64,000 nucleotides of DNA from Bacteroidota bacterium (GCA_030706605.1 JAUZOE010000020.1:1-64000), one strand, 5' to 3'. Positions 1 through 9,605 are shown, counted from the first letter of the stretch. Translations and numbers: made by a program. The notes: generated by a model not told the origin, from the sequence alone.

Positions 1-226
1 GCTTTAGTGAAATAAAAAATTTGTTTTTAAGAAAAATACATGCAGTTACATTTAAAGGATTTTTGCTGAAACTATTAATGTTTATAGTAGCATTTACTTT
101 TAATAAACTGACTTAATAACTAGCAACTTGAATTAATTAATCCAGTAGATATCTTTAGCCTTTCATCGACAATACCTTCAACAATTAATTTAATCACTTA
201 TCTTTAAAGTTCTGAATTTTTCGAAG

Positions 227-1234
227 ATGAAAAAGACCTCTGCTATATTGAGTATACTTATGTGTATTTCTTTTTTTGTGCAAGCACAGGATCCTCATTT
301 TTCACAATTTTTTGCTTCCCCACTCACACTTAATCCTGCATTGACCGGAAAGTTTGATGGAACTTTAAGGGTATCAGGTAATTATCGAAATCAGTGGCCT
401 GCATTCAATAATGTATATACTACTTCTACTTTAAGTGTAGATTTTGATATTCTGAAAAAAAACCTTCCTGATTATGACACCTGGGGCATAGGTATTTTGG
501 CACTTACGGACAGAGCCGGAGGTGGGGTACTTACTAATAATTATATAGGATTATCAACCTCTTACCATAAAGCTTTGGATGAAGATGGTTTTCAACAAAT
601 TGGTTTAGGTTTCCAGGGAACGTATGGACAAAAAAGACTGAATACCAGTAAACTCGTTTTTGAAGATCAGTTAACTCCTTTTGGATTTACAGGAATTACC
701 CAGGATGTTTTCAATAGTGATAATTTGAATATCAATTATATGGACCTTAATGCAGGTATTTTATATACGGCATCTACCAATGAAAGTAATAATTTTTATA
801 TAGGGGCTTCGATGTACCATATTAACCGTCCAAAAGAAAGTTTTAAAGGTGGTACATGGAATATTGCTTCCAGAACTACTATAAGTGCCGGCGGCTATTT
901 TCCTGTCTCAGATATCCTTACTTTACATACCAGTGGTATTTACCAGATGCAGAATCAATCAACAGAAACAGTAATTGGCGGCGCTCTGGCGGCAGCGCTT
1001 GATGAAGAAAGTGATAACCCTTCTAATATATACGGAGGAGTCTGGTATCGGTTAAATGATGCCATTATTCCTTATGTGGGCTTAGAATTTGCCGGCATGA
1101 GGATAGGTGCTACTTATGATATTAATACTTCCAGCCTTAAGGCCGGATCGCAAAGCCTTGGCGGGATGGAAATTTCCGTGATTTATATCAAACGGCCCCC
1201 GGGGTTTAAAGGAATCCCCTGTCCTAAATTTTAG
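227..1234 (+). CDS. PorP/SprF family type IX secretion system membrane protein
   Basis: 335 aa outer-membrane protein of the PorP/SprF family, associated with type IX secretion and gliding in Bacteroidota. The N-terminus (residues 1-20) is a clear signal peptide with a basic start, a hydrophobic core and an AQA-like cleavage site. The opening DPHFSQFFASPLTLNPALTG is the family hallmark. The rest is rich in alternating aromatic and polar residues, as in beta-barrels, and it ends in a Lys-Phe terminus. It stands alone here, without porK, porL, porM or porN and without a C-terminal-domain cargo gene beside it. Many Bacteroidota carry several PorP/SprF paralogues, so this need not be the one in the core secretion machine. 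Family assignment is firm; the specific role is inferred. Confidence 0.9.
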   Translation: MKKTSAILSILMCISFFVQAQDPHFSQFFASPLTLNPALTGKFDGTLRVSGNYRNQWPAFNNVYTTSTLSVDFDILKKNLPDYDTWGIGILALTDRAGGGVLTNNYIGLSTSYHKALDEDGFQQIGLGFQGTYGQKRLNTSKLVFEDQLTPFGFTGITQDVFNSDNLNINYMDLNAGILYTASTNESNNFYIGASMYHINRPKESFKGGTWNIASRTTISAGGYFPVSDILTLHTSGIYQMQNQSTETVIGGALAAALDEESDNPSNIYGGVWYRLNDAIIPYVGLEFAGMRIGATYDINTSSLKAGSQSLGGMEISVIYIKRPPGFKGIPCPKF

Positions 1235-1337
1235 GGAGTCACATAAACCATTCCCGTGATTGTGAATCACTTAAAACATTTTAATTGGTTGGAAAGTTTT
1301 ATTCCTCTTCCGGTTTTTTTGTTGTTGAAAGAATAAA

Positions 1338-1369
1338 TTTGGAAGCAAAACTGCCTAAGGTTATCTTTG
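1338..1369 (+). promoter_or_regulatory. Bacteroidota-type promoter of tRNA-Glu
   Basis: TTTG at 1338-1341 and TATCTTTG at 1362-1369 are separated by 20 nt. This fits the Bacteroidota sigma-A consensus of TTTG and TAnnTTTG. The -7 box ends 20 nt before the tRNA. Confidence 0.7.
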
Positions 1370-1388
1370 CCCTCCCTTAATAAAAAAT

Positions 1389-1460
1389 GGCGCGTTGGTC
1401 AAGGGGTTAAGACGCCTCCCTTTCACGGAGGAATCACGGGTTCGAATCCCGTACGTGCTA
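1389..1460 (+). tRNA. tRNA-Glu (anticodon TTC)
   Basis: A full cloverleaf can be drawn. The 7-bp acceptor stem (GGCGCGT with ACGTGCT, two G-U pairs) closes it, the anticodon loop is CTTTCAC with TTC, and the T arm is CGGGTTCGAATCCCG. The CCA end is not encoded. It stands between porP/sprF and an aminotransferase gene and has its own promoter and terminator. Confidence 0.95.
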
Positions 1461-1462
1461 CA

Positions 1463-1496
1463 AAATACCTCTCATTTATTGGGAGGTATTTCTTTT
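1463..1496 (+). terminator. Rho-independent terminator after tRNA-Glu
   Basis: An 11-bp stem (1463-1473 with 1481-1491, one G-U pair) with a 7-nt loop is followed by a T-rich tail, immediately after the tRNA. Confidence 0.7.
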
Positions 1497-1580
1497 AAGA
1501 AAATAAATTCAGCATTTTTCAGGCTATCCTGTTTGCTTAAGTATTAATGTTGGATGATTAACAATACTTAGTTTTGTACT

Positions 1581-2783
1581 ATGTTATCAATAAGCAATCG
1601 TGGTAAAATAATGCCTGCTTCTCCCATCAGGAGATTAGTTCCTTATGCAGAAGTGGCAAAATCAAAGGGGGTAAAAATTTTTCATCTTAATATCGGTCAG
1701 CCTGATATTGAAACACCTGCAGAAATGCTTGAGGCGGTTCGGAATTCTACATTCAAAATTTTGGAATATAGCCATAGTGCCGGTAATGAAAGCTACAGAA
1801 GAAAATTGGGTGAATACTATAGTTTAGCTAATATTAATGTTGATCATAATGAAATAATAATTACTACAGGTGGAAGTGAGGCTATCCTTTTTGGTTTTAT
1901 GGCTTGCCTTGATGTGGGAGATGAAATAATCATACCCGAACCTTTTTATGCAAATTATAATGGATTTGCCGTTGAGGCTGGCGTAATTGTAAAACCAATT
2001 AGTTCAAATATTGGGACAGGATTTGCATTGCCTCCACCTGAAGACTTTGAAAAAATAATAACAGAAAGAACCAAAGCGATTATAATCTGCAATCCAAACA
2101 ACCCCACGGGATATTTATATACTAAGGGGGAGATGGAGGTATTAAAAACGATTGTCAAAAAGCATAATCTTTACTTGTTTTCTGATGAAGCATACAGAGA
2201 ATTTTGTTATGAGGGGGAACATTTTAGTTCAATGCAACTAGAAGGAGTTGAGGAGAATGTTATTATGATAGATACGATCAGTAAACGCTATAGCGCATGC
2301 GGTGCAAGGATTGGAGCATTGATAACGCGTAATAAAACTGTTTTGCAAACAGTTTTAAAGTTTGCCCAGGCCAGGCTAAGCCCTCCGGGATTCGGACAAA
2401 TATTAGGGGAAGCAGCAATTGATCTTCCTTTAGATTATTTTAAAAAAACTAAAGCAGAATATCAATTAAGGAGAGATACCCTTGTGAAAAGATTAAATGA
2501 TATTCCGGGTGTTTTTTGTCCTAACCCGGGAGGGGCATTCTATGTTATGGCGTCTTTGCCAGTAGATAATGCAGATTTATTTTGCGAGTGGATCCTGGAA
2601 TCGTTTAGTTACAATGGTGCTACTGTCATGTTTGCACCTGGTTCAGGCTTTTATGGAAGTCCAAGTCTGGGTCAAAGAGAAGTCAGGATTGCATATGTGT
2701 TAAATGTTCAGGCATTGAATGCTGCAATGGATTGCCTTGAAAAAGCACTGGAAGTATATCCAGGACGTATTTTGTTGGAATAA
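1581..2783 (+). CDS. PLP-dependent class I/II aminotransferase (aspartate-aminotransferase-like)
   Basis: 400 aa fold-type I aminotransferase. Visible family marks are the N-terminal LNIGQPDIETP, the substrate and cofactor motif CNPNNPTGY, the SDEAY aspartate that contacts the pyridine nitrogen, and the PLP lysine at about K235 in ISKRYSACGARIG. It resembles bacterial class I enzymes annotated as aspartate or aromatic aminotransferases. The exact amino donor cannot be read from the sequence. The first ATG is used here; an in-frame ATG at codon 11 (MPASPIRRL) is an equally good start by homology. It is a single gene between two tRNAs. Confidence 0.85.
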   Translation: MLSISNRGKIMPASPIRRLVPYAEVAKSKGVKIFHLNIGQPDIETPAEMLEAVRNSTFKILEYSHSAGNESYRRKLGEYYSLANINVDHNEIIITTGGSEAILFGFMACLDVGDEIIIPEPFYANYNGFAVEAGVIVKPISSNIGTGFALPPPEDFEKIITERTKAIIICNPNNPTGYLYTKGEMEVLKTIVKKHNLYLFSDEAYREFCYEGEHFSSMQLEGVEENVIMIDTISKRYSACGARIGALITRNKTVLQTVLKFAQARLSPPGFGQILGEAAIDLPLDYFKKTKAEYQLRRDTLVKRLNDIPGVFCPNPGGAFYVMASLPVDNADLFCEWILESFSYNGATVMFAPGSGFYGSPSLGQREVRIAYVLNVQALNAAMDCLEKALEVYPGRILLE

Positions 2784-2853
2784 TATGGGAATGGACAGTT
2801 TTCATTATGGTAATTTTTGCTTAATGTATTATCTTCGCCGCCCTTAAATTTTT

Positions 2854-2927
2854 GTCGGGGTAGCTCAGCTGGTTAGAGCATCGGATTCATAACCCGAAGG
2901 TCGGCGGTTCAAGTCCGCTCCCCGATA
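2854..2927 (+). tRNA. tRNA-Met (anticodon CAT)
   Basis: The cloverleaf has acceptor strands GTCGGGG and CCCCGAT, the D arm GCTCAGCTGGTTAGAGC, the anticodon loop TTCATAA and the T arm GCGGTTCAAGTCCGC. The paired first base (G-T) and the lack of three G-C pairs in the anticodon stem point to the elongator rather than the initiator. A CAT tRNA could also be tRNA-Ile2 after lysidine modification. CCA is not encoded. Confidence 0.92.
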
Positions 2928-2930
2928 CAG

Positions 2931-2966
2931 AGCCCGATTCCATAATAATGGTTTTGGGCTTTTTTC
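2931..2966 (+). terminator. Rho-independent terminator after tRNA-Met
   Basis: AGCCC at 2931-2935 pairs with GGGCT at 2956-2960 and is followed by TTTTTC. The loop is long but the T run is clear. Confidence 0.6.
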
Positions 2967-3012
2967 TGGCCAAATCTGAGCTATATTGTTTTCCTGTTTC
3001 TATTTGATGTTA

Positions 3013-4920
3013 TCATCTCATCCCTATTAACCCTTCTTTGCTGCTTTTTATCTTGTTTTCTTCCTGTAAATAATTTAAAATTTTTTTTATTTTAGCCTGG
3101 TTGAATGAATTTAATTCTTGGTATAATTGTATTAATGAAACAGACTTTTCTCCAACTATTTTTTCTATACTACTTTTTATTGCTTCAAATTCCTCATTGG
3201 TGATTATAATTTTTTTATCCCTGATACAATTATCGCAAACTCCACATCGCCTGACAAGATGCTCATTGAAATACCCGGCAATCATTTTACTTCTGCACTT
3301 ACTTTGATTTTTAGTATACTTCATCATGGCGCTCAGCCTTTTTTCAAAAGCCTGTTTTCTTTCTGAAATATTTTTTTCGTTGATCATTAGGTCTTTTGCA
3401 TTCACCCTGTTTTGGAGGAACATGATCTGTGGTTTTTCTTTTTGAGGTATATAATCAATAATACCTATTTGTTTGATTTTATTCAGCGAGGCAACCAGTT
3501 TTTCTTTTTTTAAAGTAATGAATTTAGCCAGTTGGGTTTCATTGATTGAACAGGGAAAGTCAAATATTCCTTCATATAAGCGGAGCAGCCCTTTTACTAT
3601 TTCCTCAAAATGCGGATAGCTTTTTTCAAATTCTTCTAATTCAGACTTGGTAACCGTAAAAACCACTGTTGATAAAGAAAAGAATTGCTCATTATAGATA
3701 ATTAATTCTTCCTGTTCTAATATTTTCAATACGTTATTGACTAAATAGGCTTCCAGTTTAAATTTTTTTACAAAACTGTTGATATCAAAATCATAGGAAA
3801 TTCCTTCTCCGCTTCCTGATGGCAATTGGAAATAATTGCAGATGGCTGCATATACTGTTCTAATTACTTCTTTGGTAGGATATCGTATATCAGCTTGCTT
3901 ACGTAGTTCATTTAATTCCCTTTCATTATAAAATAATACGGCATAGGCTTTCTTCTCATCTCTGCCGGCCCGGCCAGCTTCCTGGTAATAATTTTCCAAT
4001 GCATCCGGAACATCATAATGAATTACAGACCTTACATCAGGCTTATCTATGCCCATGCCAAATGCATTGGTACAGGAAATGATTCTCGTTTTATTATTCA
4101 CCCAGTTTTCCTGCCTGTTTTTTCGTTCATCATTAGAAAGCCCTGCATGGTAGAAGTCAGCGCTGATTTCATTTGAATTCAAAAGTTCGGCAATTTCCTT
4201 TGTTCTTTTCCTGCTTTTGCAGTAAACAATTCCACTGCCGGGCACTTTTTTTAAGATATGTATTAATTTATTTTCTTTGGACGAAAGATTAAAAGCGCTA
4301 TAAGAAAGATTAGCTCTTTCAAATGACTGGTGAAAGGATTGAGCATCTTTTTTAAAAACCAATTTGTTGCAGATATCTTCCTGTACTTCTAAAGTAGCAG
4401 AAGCTGTAAGAGCAAGAATAGGTATATTTGGAAAATATTCCCTTATATCAGCTATGTGCAAATATGGGGGACGAAAATCATAACCCCACTGTGAAATACA
4501 ATGAGCTTCATCAACAGCAATCAGGTTAATTTTGATGGAGCTTATAAATTCTAAAAATAATTCAGTTTCTAACCTTTCGGGTGATACATACAGGAATTTA
4601 AAATTACCATAGGCCGCATTTCTTAGAGTTTTTTTTATTTCAAAAAAGCTCATACCCGAATAAATAGCAAGAGAGGGAATTCCTTTTTTTTTCAGGTTAA
4701 GCACCTGGTCCTGCATTAAAGCAATCAATGGACTTATTACCAGGCAGATTCCCTCTTTAACCATGGATGGAACCTGGAAACAAATGGATTTTCCGCCGCC
4801 CGTAGGCATTATTGCCAGTGTGTCATGTCCGCCTAAAACAGAATTAATTATTTCCCGTTGAAGAGGGCGAAAAGCATTATATCCCCAATATTCTTTTAAT
4901 ATCTCTCCCGGATCTTTCAT
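3013..4920 (-). CDS. recQ: ATP-dependent DNA helicase RecQ
   Basis: 635 aa superfamily 2 3'-5' DNA helicase for recombination and replication-fork repair. Motifs in order are the Q-motif region with FRPLQREII, Walker A MPTGGGKSICFQ, motif Ia, the DEAH box VDEAHCISQWGYDFRP, motif III LTASAT, and motif VI with YYQEAGRAGRD. The RecQ-C zinc site follows as KCRSKMIAGYF...RRCGVCDNC. There is no clear HRDC domain at the C-terminus, as in shorter RecQ forms; Bacteroidota often have more than one RecQ. It is convergent with the tRNA-Met unit and divergent from tsaE. Confidence 0.93.
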   Translation of the reverse strand: MKDPGEILKEYWGYNAFRPLQREIINSVLGGHDTLAIMPTGGGKSICFQVPSMVKEGICLVISPLIALMQDQVLNLKKKGIPSLAIYSGMSFFEIKKTLRNAAYGNFKFLYVSPERLETELFLEFISSIKINLIAVDEAHCISQWGYDFRPPYLHIADIREYFPNIPILALTASATLEVQEDICNKLVFKKDAQSFHQSFERANLSYSAFNLSSKENKLIHILKKVPGSGIVYCKSRKRTKEIAELLNSNEISADFYHAGLSNDERKNRQENWVNNKTRIISCTNAFGMGIDKPDVRSVIHYDVPDALENYYQEAGRAGRDEKKAYAVLFYNERELNELRKQADIRYPTKEVIRTVYAAICNYFQLPSGSGEGISYDFDINSFVKKFKLEAYLVNNVLKILEQEELIIYNEQFFSLSTVVFTVTKSELEEFEKSYPHFEEIVKGLLRLYEGIFDFPCSINETQLAKFITLKKEKLVASLNKIKQIGIIDYIPQKEKPQIMFLQNRVNAKDLMINEKNISERKQAFEKRLSAMMKYTKNQSKCRSKMIAGYFNEHLVRRCGVCDNCIRDKKIIITNEEFEAIKSSIEKIVGEKSVSLIQLYQELNSFNQAKIKKILNYLQEENKIKSSKEGLIGMR

Positions 4921-5072
4921 ATAAATTGAAGATACATTTTTATAAAAAAGAAATTAAGAAATACGGAGAAAGAAGCAGGTAAAAATAACTTAATGCCGAT
5001 AAAATATTCAAAGCCAGGGTTTGATATAAATGAAGTGAATAGTTAACAGACTTTACAAAGCAGGTTATGCCT

Positions 5073-5080
5073 TAATTTTG
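5073..5080 (+). promoter_or_regulatory. Possible -7 box for tsaE
   Basis: TAATTTTG matches TAnnTTTG 19 nt before the tsaE start. No good -33 box is seen at the right spacing, so this is tentative. Confidence 0.35.
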
Positions 5081-5099
5081 CATAAATGTCATATTAGTT

Positions 5100-5519
5100 A
5101 TGGAGATGGTTTTTGGACTCAATGAAATTGAATCTACTGCAAAGAAATTTTTACACATTTGCAGGGATTTTAAAGTTTTTGCATTCAGTGGTGATTTGGG
5201 GGCAGGGAAAACTACCTTTATTAATGCTCTTTGTAAAGAAATGGGAGTAACTGAAACTGTTACCAGTCCTACCTATTCTATTATACAGGAGTATATAAAC
5301 CAGGCAAATAGGATCATTTATCATATGGATCTTTACCGGATTAAAAATGAAGAAGAAGCCATGGAGGCAGGAATAGAGGACTGCATTTACAGTCATGAAA
5401 TCTGCATGGTGGAATGGCCGGAAAAAGCTCCTTCCATCTTTCCGCCGGAAACGGTATATGTTACTCTTGAAATACTTTCCGGGAATTCCAGAAAATTGAT
5501 TGTGGCACTTCCCAGATAA
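5100..5519 (+). CDS. tsaE: tRNA threonylcarbamoyladenosine biosynthesis ATPase TsaE
   Basis: 139 aa P-loop ATPase. TsaE works with TsaB and TsaD to form t6A37 on ANN-decoding tRNAs. Walker A is GDLGAGKTTF at about residues 30-39. The motif VTSPTYSIIQEY and the HMDLYRI segment are family signatures, and the conserved MVEWPEKA follows. Length is normal for the family. It lies 38 nt before alanine dehydrogenase on the same strand, so cotranscription is likely. tsaB and tsaD are not in the window. Confidence 0.93.
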   Translation: MEMVFGLNEIESTAKKFLHICRDFKVFAFSGDLGAGKTTFINALCKEMGVTETVTSPTYSIIQEYINQANRIIYHMDLYRIKNEEEAMEAGIEDCIYSHEICMVEWPEKAPSIFPPETVYVTLEILSGNSRKLIVALPR

Positions 5520-5557
5520 AAATTTATATTTATATTTCATCATTGTAAAATTTTTTA

Positions 5558-6772
5558 ATGGCATCGTCAAAACCTTTTGTTTCTCCATCATTCACTTATG
5601 AAACAATGGAAGAAATGCTTGATGTAAGACCCAAAGGTGTGGAATTATTTATAGGGATTCCCCGGGAAACTTCTTTCCAGGAAAACAGGGTTGCCCTTAC
5701 ACCTGAGTCGGTTAGAGTATTAGTAGTCAATGGGCATCGGGTAGTAATGGAAACTAAAGCAGGTGAGGGTGCCAGTTATTCGGATAAAGATTATAGCGAG
5801 GCCGGTGCTAAAATTGTCAAAAGTAAAAAGGAAGTTTTTGAATGTGATGTTTTGGTAAAAAGCGCTCCGGTATGTGAAGAGGAAATTGATTTGCTAAAAC
5901 CTAATCAATTTATTATTTCTCCCATTCATGTAACTGCTATGAAGCGTGAAGTACTGGGAAAAATGATGGAGAAAAAAATTACGGCGCTTAGTTTTGAAAA
6001 TTTTAAAGATGACAGTGGTCACAATCCGATAGTACGTAGTATGAGTGAGATTGCCGGGAGCGCGGTCATGTTGATTGCCGGCCAGTATTTGAGCAATGCA
6101 AATAATGGAAAAGGAGTGCTGGTAGGTGGAATTTCCGGGATACCTCCCACAAAGGTTATTATTATTGGCGCCGGGATAGTAGGTGAACAAGCAGCACGTA
6201 CAGCGCTTGCCATGGGTGCCAGTGTAAAAATATTTGATAACAGTATTTATCGTTTAAAACGATTACAAAATAATATAGGGTTGCGTTTATACACTTCAGT
6301 GATAGAGCCTGGAATTTTATCGAAACAATTGAAAACCTGCGATGTGGCAGTCGGTGCCCTGGCAGCTTCAGGAGGCCGTACTCCGCTTGTAGTTACCGAA
6401 GAAATGGTAAGCATAATGCGCCCGGGAAGTGTAATTGTTGATGTTAGTATAGATCATGGAGGATGTTTTGAAACTTCCAGAATAACTTCACATACCACAC
6501 CTGTATTCAAAAAATATGATGTAATTCATTATTGTGTACCCAATATTCCCAGCGGTTTTGCGAGGACGGCTTCCCAGGCTATCAGCAATGTGCTAATGCC
6601 CCTGATGCTTGAAATTGCGAATGACGGTGGCTTTGAAAACCTGGTTTGGTACAAAATAAATATCCGAAGCGGTATTTATTTATTTAAAGGAGCTCTTACC
6701 AGTTTTCACCTTAGTGAAAGGTTTGATTTGAAATATACTGATTTGAATCTATTGATAGCAAGCAGAAGATAA
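5558..6772 (+). CDS. ald: Alanine dehydrogenase
   Basis: 404 aa member of the alanine dehydrogenase / pyridine nucleotide transhydrogenase alpha family, interconverting alanine and pyruvate plus ammonia with NAD. It has the N-terminal IGIPRETSFQENRVALTPESV with the substrate-binding arginine, a catalytic-region histidine near IISPIHVTAM, and the Rossmann motif GAGIVGEQAARTALAMGASV. Compared with typical Ald (about 370 aa), it has an N-terminal extension of about 25 residues. This form is common in Bacteroidota, where it often sits next to tsaE as it does here. A transhydrogenase subunit is less likely, because no PntB partner is present. Confidence 0.85.
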   Translation: MASSKPFVSPSFTYETMEEMLDVRPKGVELFIGIPRETSFQENRVALTPESVRVLVVNGHRVVMETKAGEGASYSDKDYSEAGAKIVKSKKEVFECDVLVKSAPVCEEEIDLLKPNQFIISPIHVTAMKREVLGKMMEKKITALSFENFKDDSGHNPIVRSMSEIAGSAVMLIAGQYLSNANNGKGVLVGGISGIPPTKVIIIGAGIVGEQAARTALAMGASVKIFDNSIYRLKRLQNNIGLRLYTSVIEPGILSKQLKTCDVAVGALAASGGRTPLVVTEEMVSIMRPGSVIVDVSIDHGGCFETSRITSHTTPVFKKYDVIHYCVPNIPSGFARTASQAISNVLMPLMLEIANDGGFENLVWYKINIRSGIYLFKGALTSFHLSERFDLKYTDLNLLIASRR

Positions 6773-6780
6773 GCCATAAT

Positions 6781-7398
6781 TTATTTATACGCTCTGATGT
6801 CTATCTCTTCATTACAAAAAGAATATTCTTTTTTATCATTACTACTGATAATAACCAAACGATTAGTACAATAATCCTTTATTAATGAAAGATAAAGTGA
6901 AATTCCTTCATGATCAAGATTGGTAAGGGGTTCATCTAATAAAACGGCAGGGACATCGCTAAAGATTGCCTGCGCCAATTTTACCCTTTGTCTCATCCCG
7001 CTACTGAAATAGCGGATTTGCTTATTAGCGGATTTTTCCAGGGATAATAGGGAAATGATTTTATGGGAATCAAGAATTGGAAGCCACCCTTTCATTTTAT
7101 GGTGAAAAGAAAAAAATTCAACCAGAGTCATTTCTTCAACAAGGTCGAGATAAGGAGCTGCAAAAGATATTTTTTGAAAAATTTTTTCCGGTTTCACAAG
7201 TTGCTCAATATCAAAATAGCTTATGCTTCCTTCATTATATATTGTTGAACCTGAAATTAACTGTAATAAGGTTGATTTACCTGAACCATTGGGGCCGGTA
7301 ATAGCATAATGATTTCCAGGATTGAATTGAAAATCCATGTTCCGGAAAATCCATTCTCTGTTGTAACGTTTACCCAGATTAGTGATCTTAATTCTCAT
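6781..7398 (-). CDS. ABC transporter ATP-binding protein
   Basis: 205 aa single ABC ATPase domain. Walker A is TGPNGSGKSTLL, the signature loop is the divergent YFSSGMRQRVKLA, and Walker B is VLLDEPLTNLDHEG. No permease gene is adjacent, so substrate and direction are unknown. It is the last gene of the lpxD / lpxC-fabZ / lpxA run and overlaps the end of lpxA by 11 nt, so translational coupling is likely. That placement suggests an envelope-related role, but this is inference only. It is convergent with alanine dehydrogenase. Confidence 0.85.
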   Translation of the reverse strand: MRIKITNLGKRYNREWIFRNMDFQFNPGNHYAITGPNGSGKSTLLQLISGSTIYNEGSISYFDIEQLVKPEKIFQKISFAAPYLDLVEEMTLVEFFSFHHKMKGWLPILDSHKIISLLSLEKSANKQIRYFSSGMRQRVKLAQAIFSDVPAVLLDEPLTNLDHEGISLYLSLIKDYCTNRLVIISSNDKKEYSFCNEEIDIRAYK

Positions 7399-8185
7399 CC
7401 ATATTTTCTTTGGAAGATACTTTTAAAATTCCGCGCTTACTATCTTTTATGAATTGGAGAATTTCTCTCTTTTCTTCAGAATCGGGAAGTTCTTTTTCAA
7501 TAAATAGAGTGGCTTGTGTAATATTTAATCCCCGCATGTAGATATTGCGGTAAATTTCTAAAATACTGTTTATTTTTTCCGTAGTAAATCCCCGGCGTTG
7601 CAGGCCAACAGAGTTTACCCCAACATAGCTTAATGGACTCCGTCCTGCCTTAATGTAGGGCGGTACATCTTTTATTACTTCCGTACCACCGGCAATATAA
7701 GTATGGGCACCAATTTTTGAAAACTGAATGGCAGCCGCCATTCCGCCGATAATGGCATGATCCCCAATTTCTACATGGCCGGCCAGTTGTACTGAATTGG
7801 CAATGATAACATGATCTCCCAGTATACAGTCATGTGCAATGTGGCTATAAGCCATTAATAAACAATGGCTGCCAACTACAGTCTTCCATTTATCTTTGGT
7901 GCCACGGTTTACAGTTACGAATTCCCTGATAGTAGTATGATTGCCTATTTCTACAAAAGTATTTTCACCATCAAATTTTAAATCTTGCGGAATAGCACCT
8001 AATACAGCACTTGGAAAAATATTACAAAATTTTCCAACGATTGTATTTTTCATAATAACGGCGTGCGACATTATATGGGTGCCCTCGCCAATTTCTACAC
8101 CAGAATCGATAACGACAAAAGGGTCAATTCTTACATCTTTGCCTATTTTGGCTTCTGGATGAATATGTGCAAAAGGGTTAATCAT
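7388..8185 (-). CDS. lpxA: Acyl-ACP--UDP-N-acetylglucosamine O-acyltransferase
   Basis: 265 aa first enzyme of lipid A synthesis. It moves a 3-hydroxyacyl chain from ACP to the 3-OH of UDP-GlcNAc. Left-handed beta-helix hexapeptide repeats fill residues 5-185. The catalytic histidine region SHIAHDCILGD and the C-terminal helical part (VGLQRRGFT onward) are typical. Length matches E. coli LpxA (262 aa). Only 1 nt separates it from lpxC-fabZ upstream, and it overlaps the ABC ATPase downstream, so this is a tight operon. Confidence 0.95.
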   Translation of the reverse strand: MINPFAHIHPEAKIGKDVRIDPFVVIDSGVEIGEGTHIMSHAVIMKNTIVGKFCNIFPSAVLGAIPQDLKFDGENTFVEIGNHTTIREFVTVNRGTKDKWKTVVGSHCLLMAYSHIAHDCILGDHVIIANSVQLAGHVEIGDHAIIGGMAAAIQFSKIGAHTYIAGGTEVIKDVPPYIKAGRSPLSYVGVNSVGLQRRGFTTEKINSILEIYRNIYMRGLNITQATLFIEKELPDSEEKREILQFIKDSKRGILKVSSKENMDEN

Positions 8186-8186
8186 A

Positions 8187-9605
8187 TTATGGATTGGGAC
8201 GTTTTACAATTTGTGCAATTAAAATGGCTTCGGTAACTACTTTGTCACCTACATATACGGTTCCTTTCATTTCGCATATGCCGCGGCGTATGGGATGCAA
8301 AAGTTCCATCTTTAAAATTAAGGTATCTCCGGGAACAACCTTTTGTTTAAATTTACAGTTATCAATTTTAAGGAAATAAGTATCATATTTATCTTTAGTA
8401 TCCCTGGGGATAGCAATAAATCCACCAGCCTGTGCGAGAGCTTCCGCCAGTAATACTCCCGGCATTACAGAGTTTCCTGGGAAATGCCCCTGGAAAAAAG
8501 GTTCATTATAAGTTACATTTTTTATGGCGACCACATGAGTATCTGAAAGTTCAATGATCTTATCTACCATCAAAAAAGGGTAACGATGGGGTAATGTTTT
8601 TTCTATTTCCTGTATGTCGAGCAAGGGAGGAATATTAGGATCGTATTTGGGAATATCCTGCCGGTACCTATATTTTTTAATGTGCTCTTTTATTTTCTTG
8701 GCAAATTTGATGTTGGAAGAATGTCCTGGCCGGTTAGCGATAATATGTGCTTTAAATGGAAATCCAACTAAGGCGAGGTCACCAACAACGTCTAATAATT
8801 TATGCCTGGCTGGTTCATTAGGAAAACGAAGGGTGAGATTATTTAAAATACCAGCTTCACTTACTTTCACATCTTTCTTATGAAATATTTTTGAAATGCG
8901 TTCTACCTGGTCATCGTCTACAGGCTTATCCACAACCACTATCGCATTGTTAATGTCGCCACCCTTTATTAAATCGTTTGCTAATAATTGTTCCAGTTCA
9001 TGAAAGAAACAAAAAGTACGGCTGGGTGCTATTTCTTTTGTGAAATCGCCAATATTGCGCAAATCCGCATGTTGCGTTCCTAATACAGGCGAATTAAAAT
9101 CTATAAGGGTATTGATTCTATAATCGTCATATGGCAAGGCTACCATTTCTACTTTTTTCCCTTCATCAATAAAAGTGATATTATGTTGAATTTTGTAATA
9201 AATTTTTTCTGCATTCTGTTTTAGAATGCCTGGTTTTGAGAGATATTCAATAAATAATTGAGAACTTCCATCAAGTATCGGTACTTCTTCTCCATCGATT
9301 TCTATGAGAACATTATCAATTTGCATTCCCATAAGTGCTGCCATAAGATGTTCAATAGTTCCTACTCTTGCTCCATTGGCCTCAATAGTAGTGCTTCTGT
9401 TGGTTTCGATAACATTATCGACATCGGCCTTTACAATAGGCTTTCCCGGCAGATCTGTTCTTTGAAAATTGATACCCGTATTGGGATCTGCGGGTTTTAT
9501 GTGCATAGTAACTGATTGCCCGGTGTGTATACCGGCGCCTGAAATAGTCACTTCTTCTTTTAATGTATGCTGGAAATATTTCTCTCTTGAATTCAATGGT
9601 TCCAT
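8187..9605 (-). CDS. lpxC/fabZ: Bifunctional UDP-3-O-acyl-GlcNAc deacetylase / 3-hydroxyacyl-ACP dehydratase
   Basis: 472 aa fusion. Residues 1-310 are LpxC, the zinc deacetylase that commits flux to lipid A, with the metal motifs TIEHLMAALMG and ARHKLLDVVGDLALVG. Residues 325-472 are FabZ, the hydroxyacyl-ACP dehydratase, with LPHRYPFLMVDKI and the hot-dog motif GHFPGNSVMPGVLLAEALAQ. This fused form is a known feature of Bacteroidota and puts lipid A commitment and acyl-chain dehydration on one polypeptide. It lies between lpxD and lpxA on the same strand. Confidence 0.96.
   Translation of the reverse strand: MEPLNSREKYFQHTLKEEVTISGAGIHTGQSVTMHIKPADPNTGINFQRTDLPGKPIVKADVDNVIETNRSTTIEANGARVGTIEHLMAALMGMQIDNVLIEIDGEEVPILDGSSQLFIEYLSKPGILKQNAEKIYYKIQHNITFIDEGKKVEMVALPYDDYRINTLIDFNSPVLGTQHADLRNIGDFTKEIAPSRTFCFFHELEQLLANDLIKGGDINNAIVVVDKPVDDDQVERISKIFHKKDVKVSEAGILNNLTLRFPNEPARHKLLDVVGDLALVGFPFKAHIIANRPGHSSNIKFAKKIKEHIKKYRYRQDIPKYDPNIPPLLDIQEIEKTLPHRYPFLMVDKIIELSDTHVVAIKNVTYNEPFFQGHFPGNSVMPGVLLAEALAQAGGFIAIPRDTKDKYDTYFLKIDNCKFKQKVVPGDTLILKMELLHPIRRGICEMKGTVYVGDKVVTEAILIAQIVKRPNP

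Noticed and set aside
5151-5591. 146-codon ORF antisense to tsaE
   Set aside because: It lies fully over a conserved gene, shows no family pattern and has no promoter or neighbours to support it.
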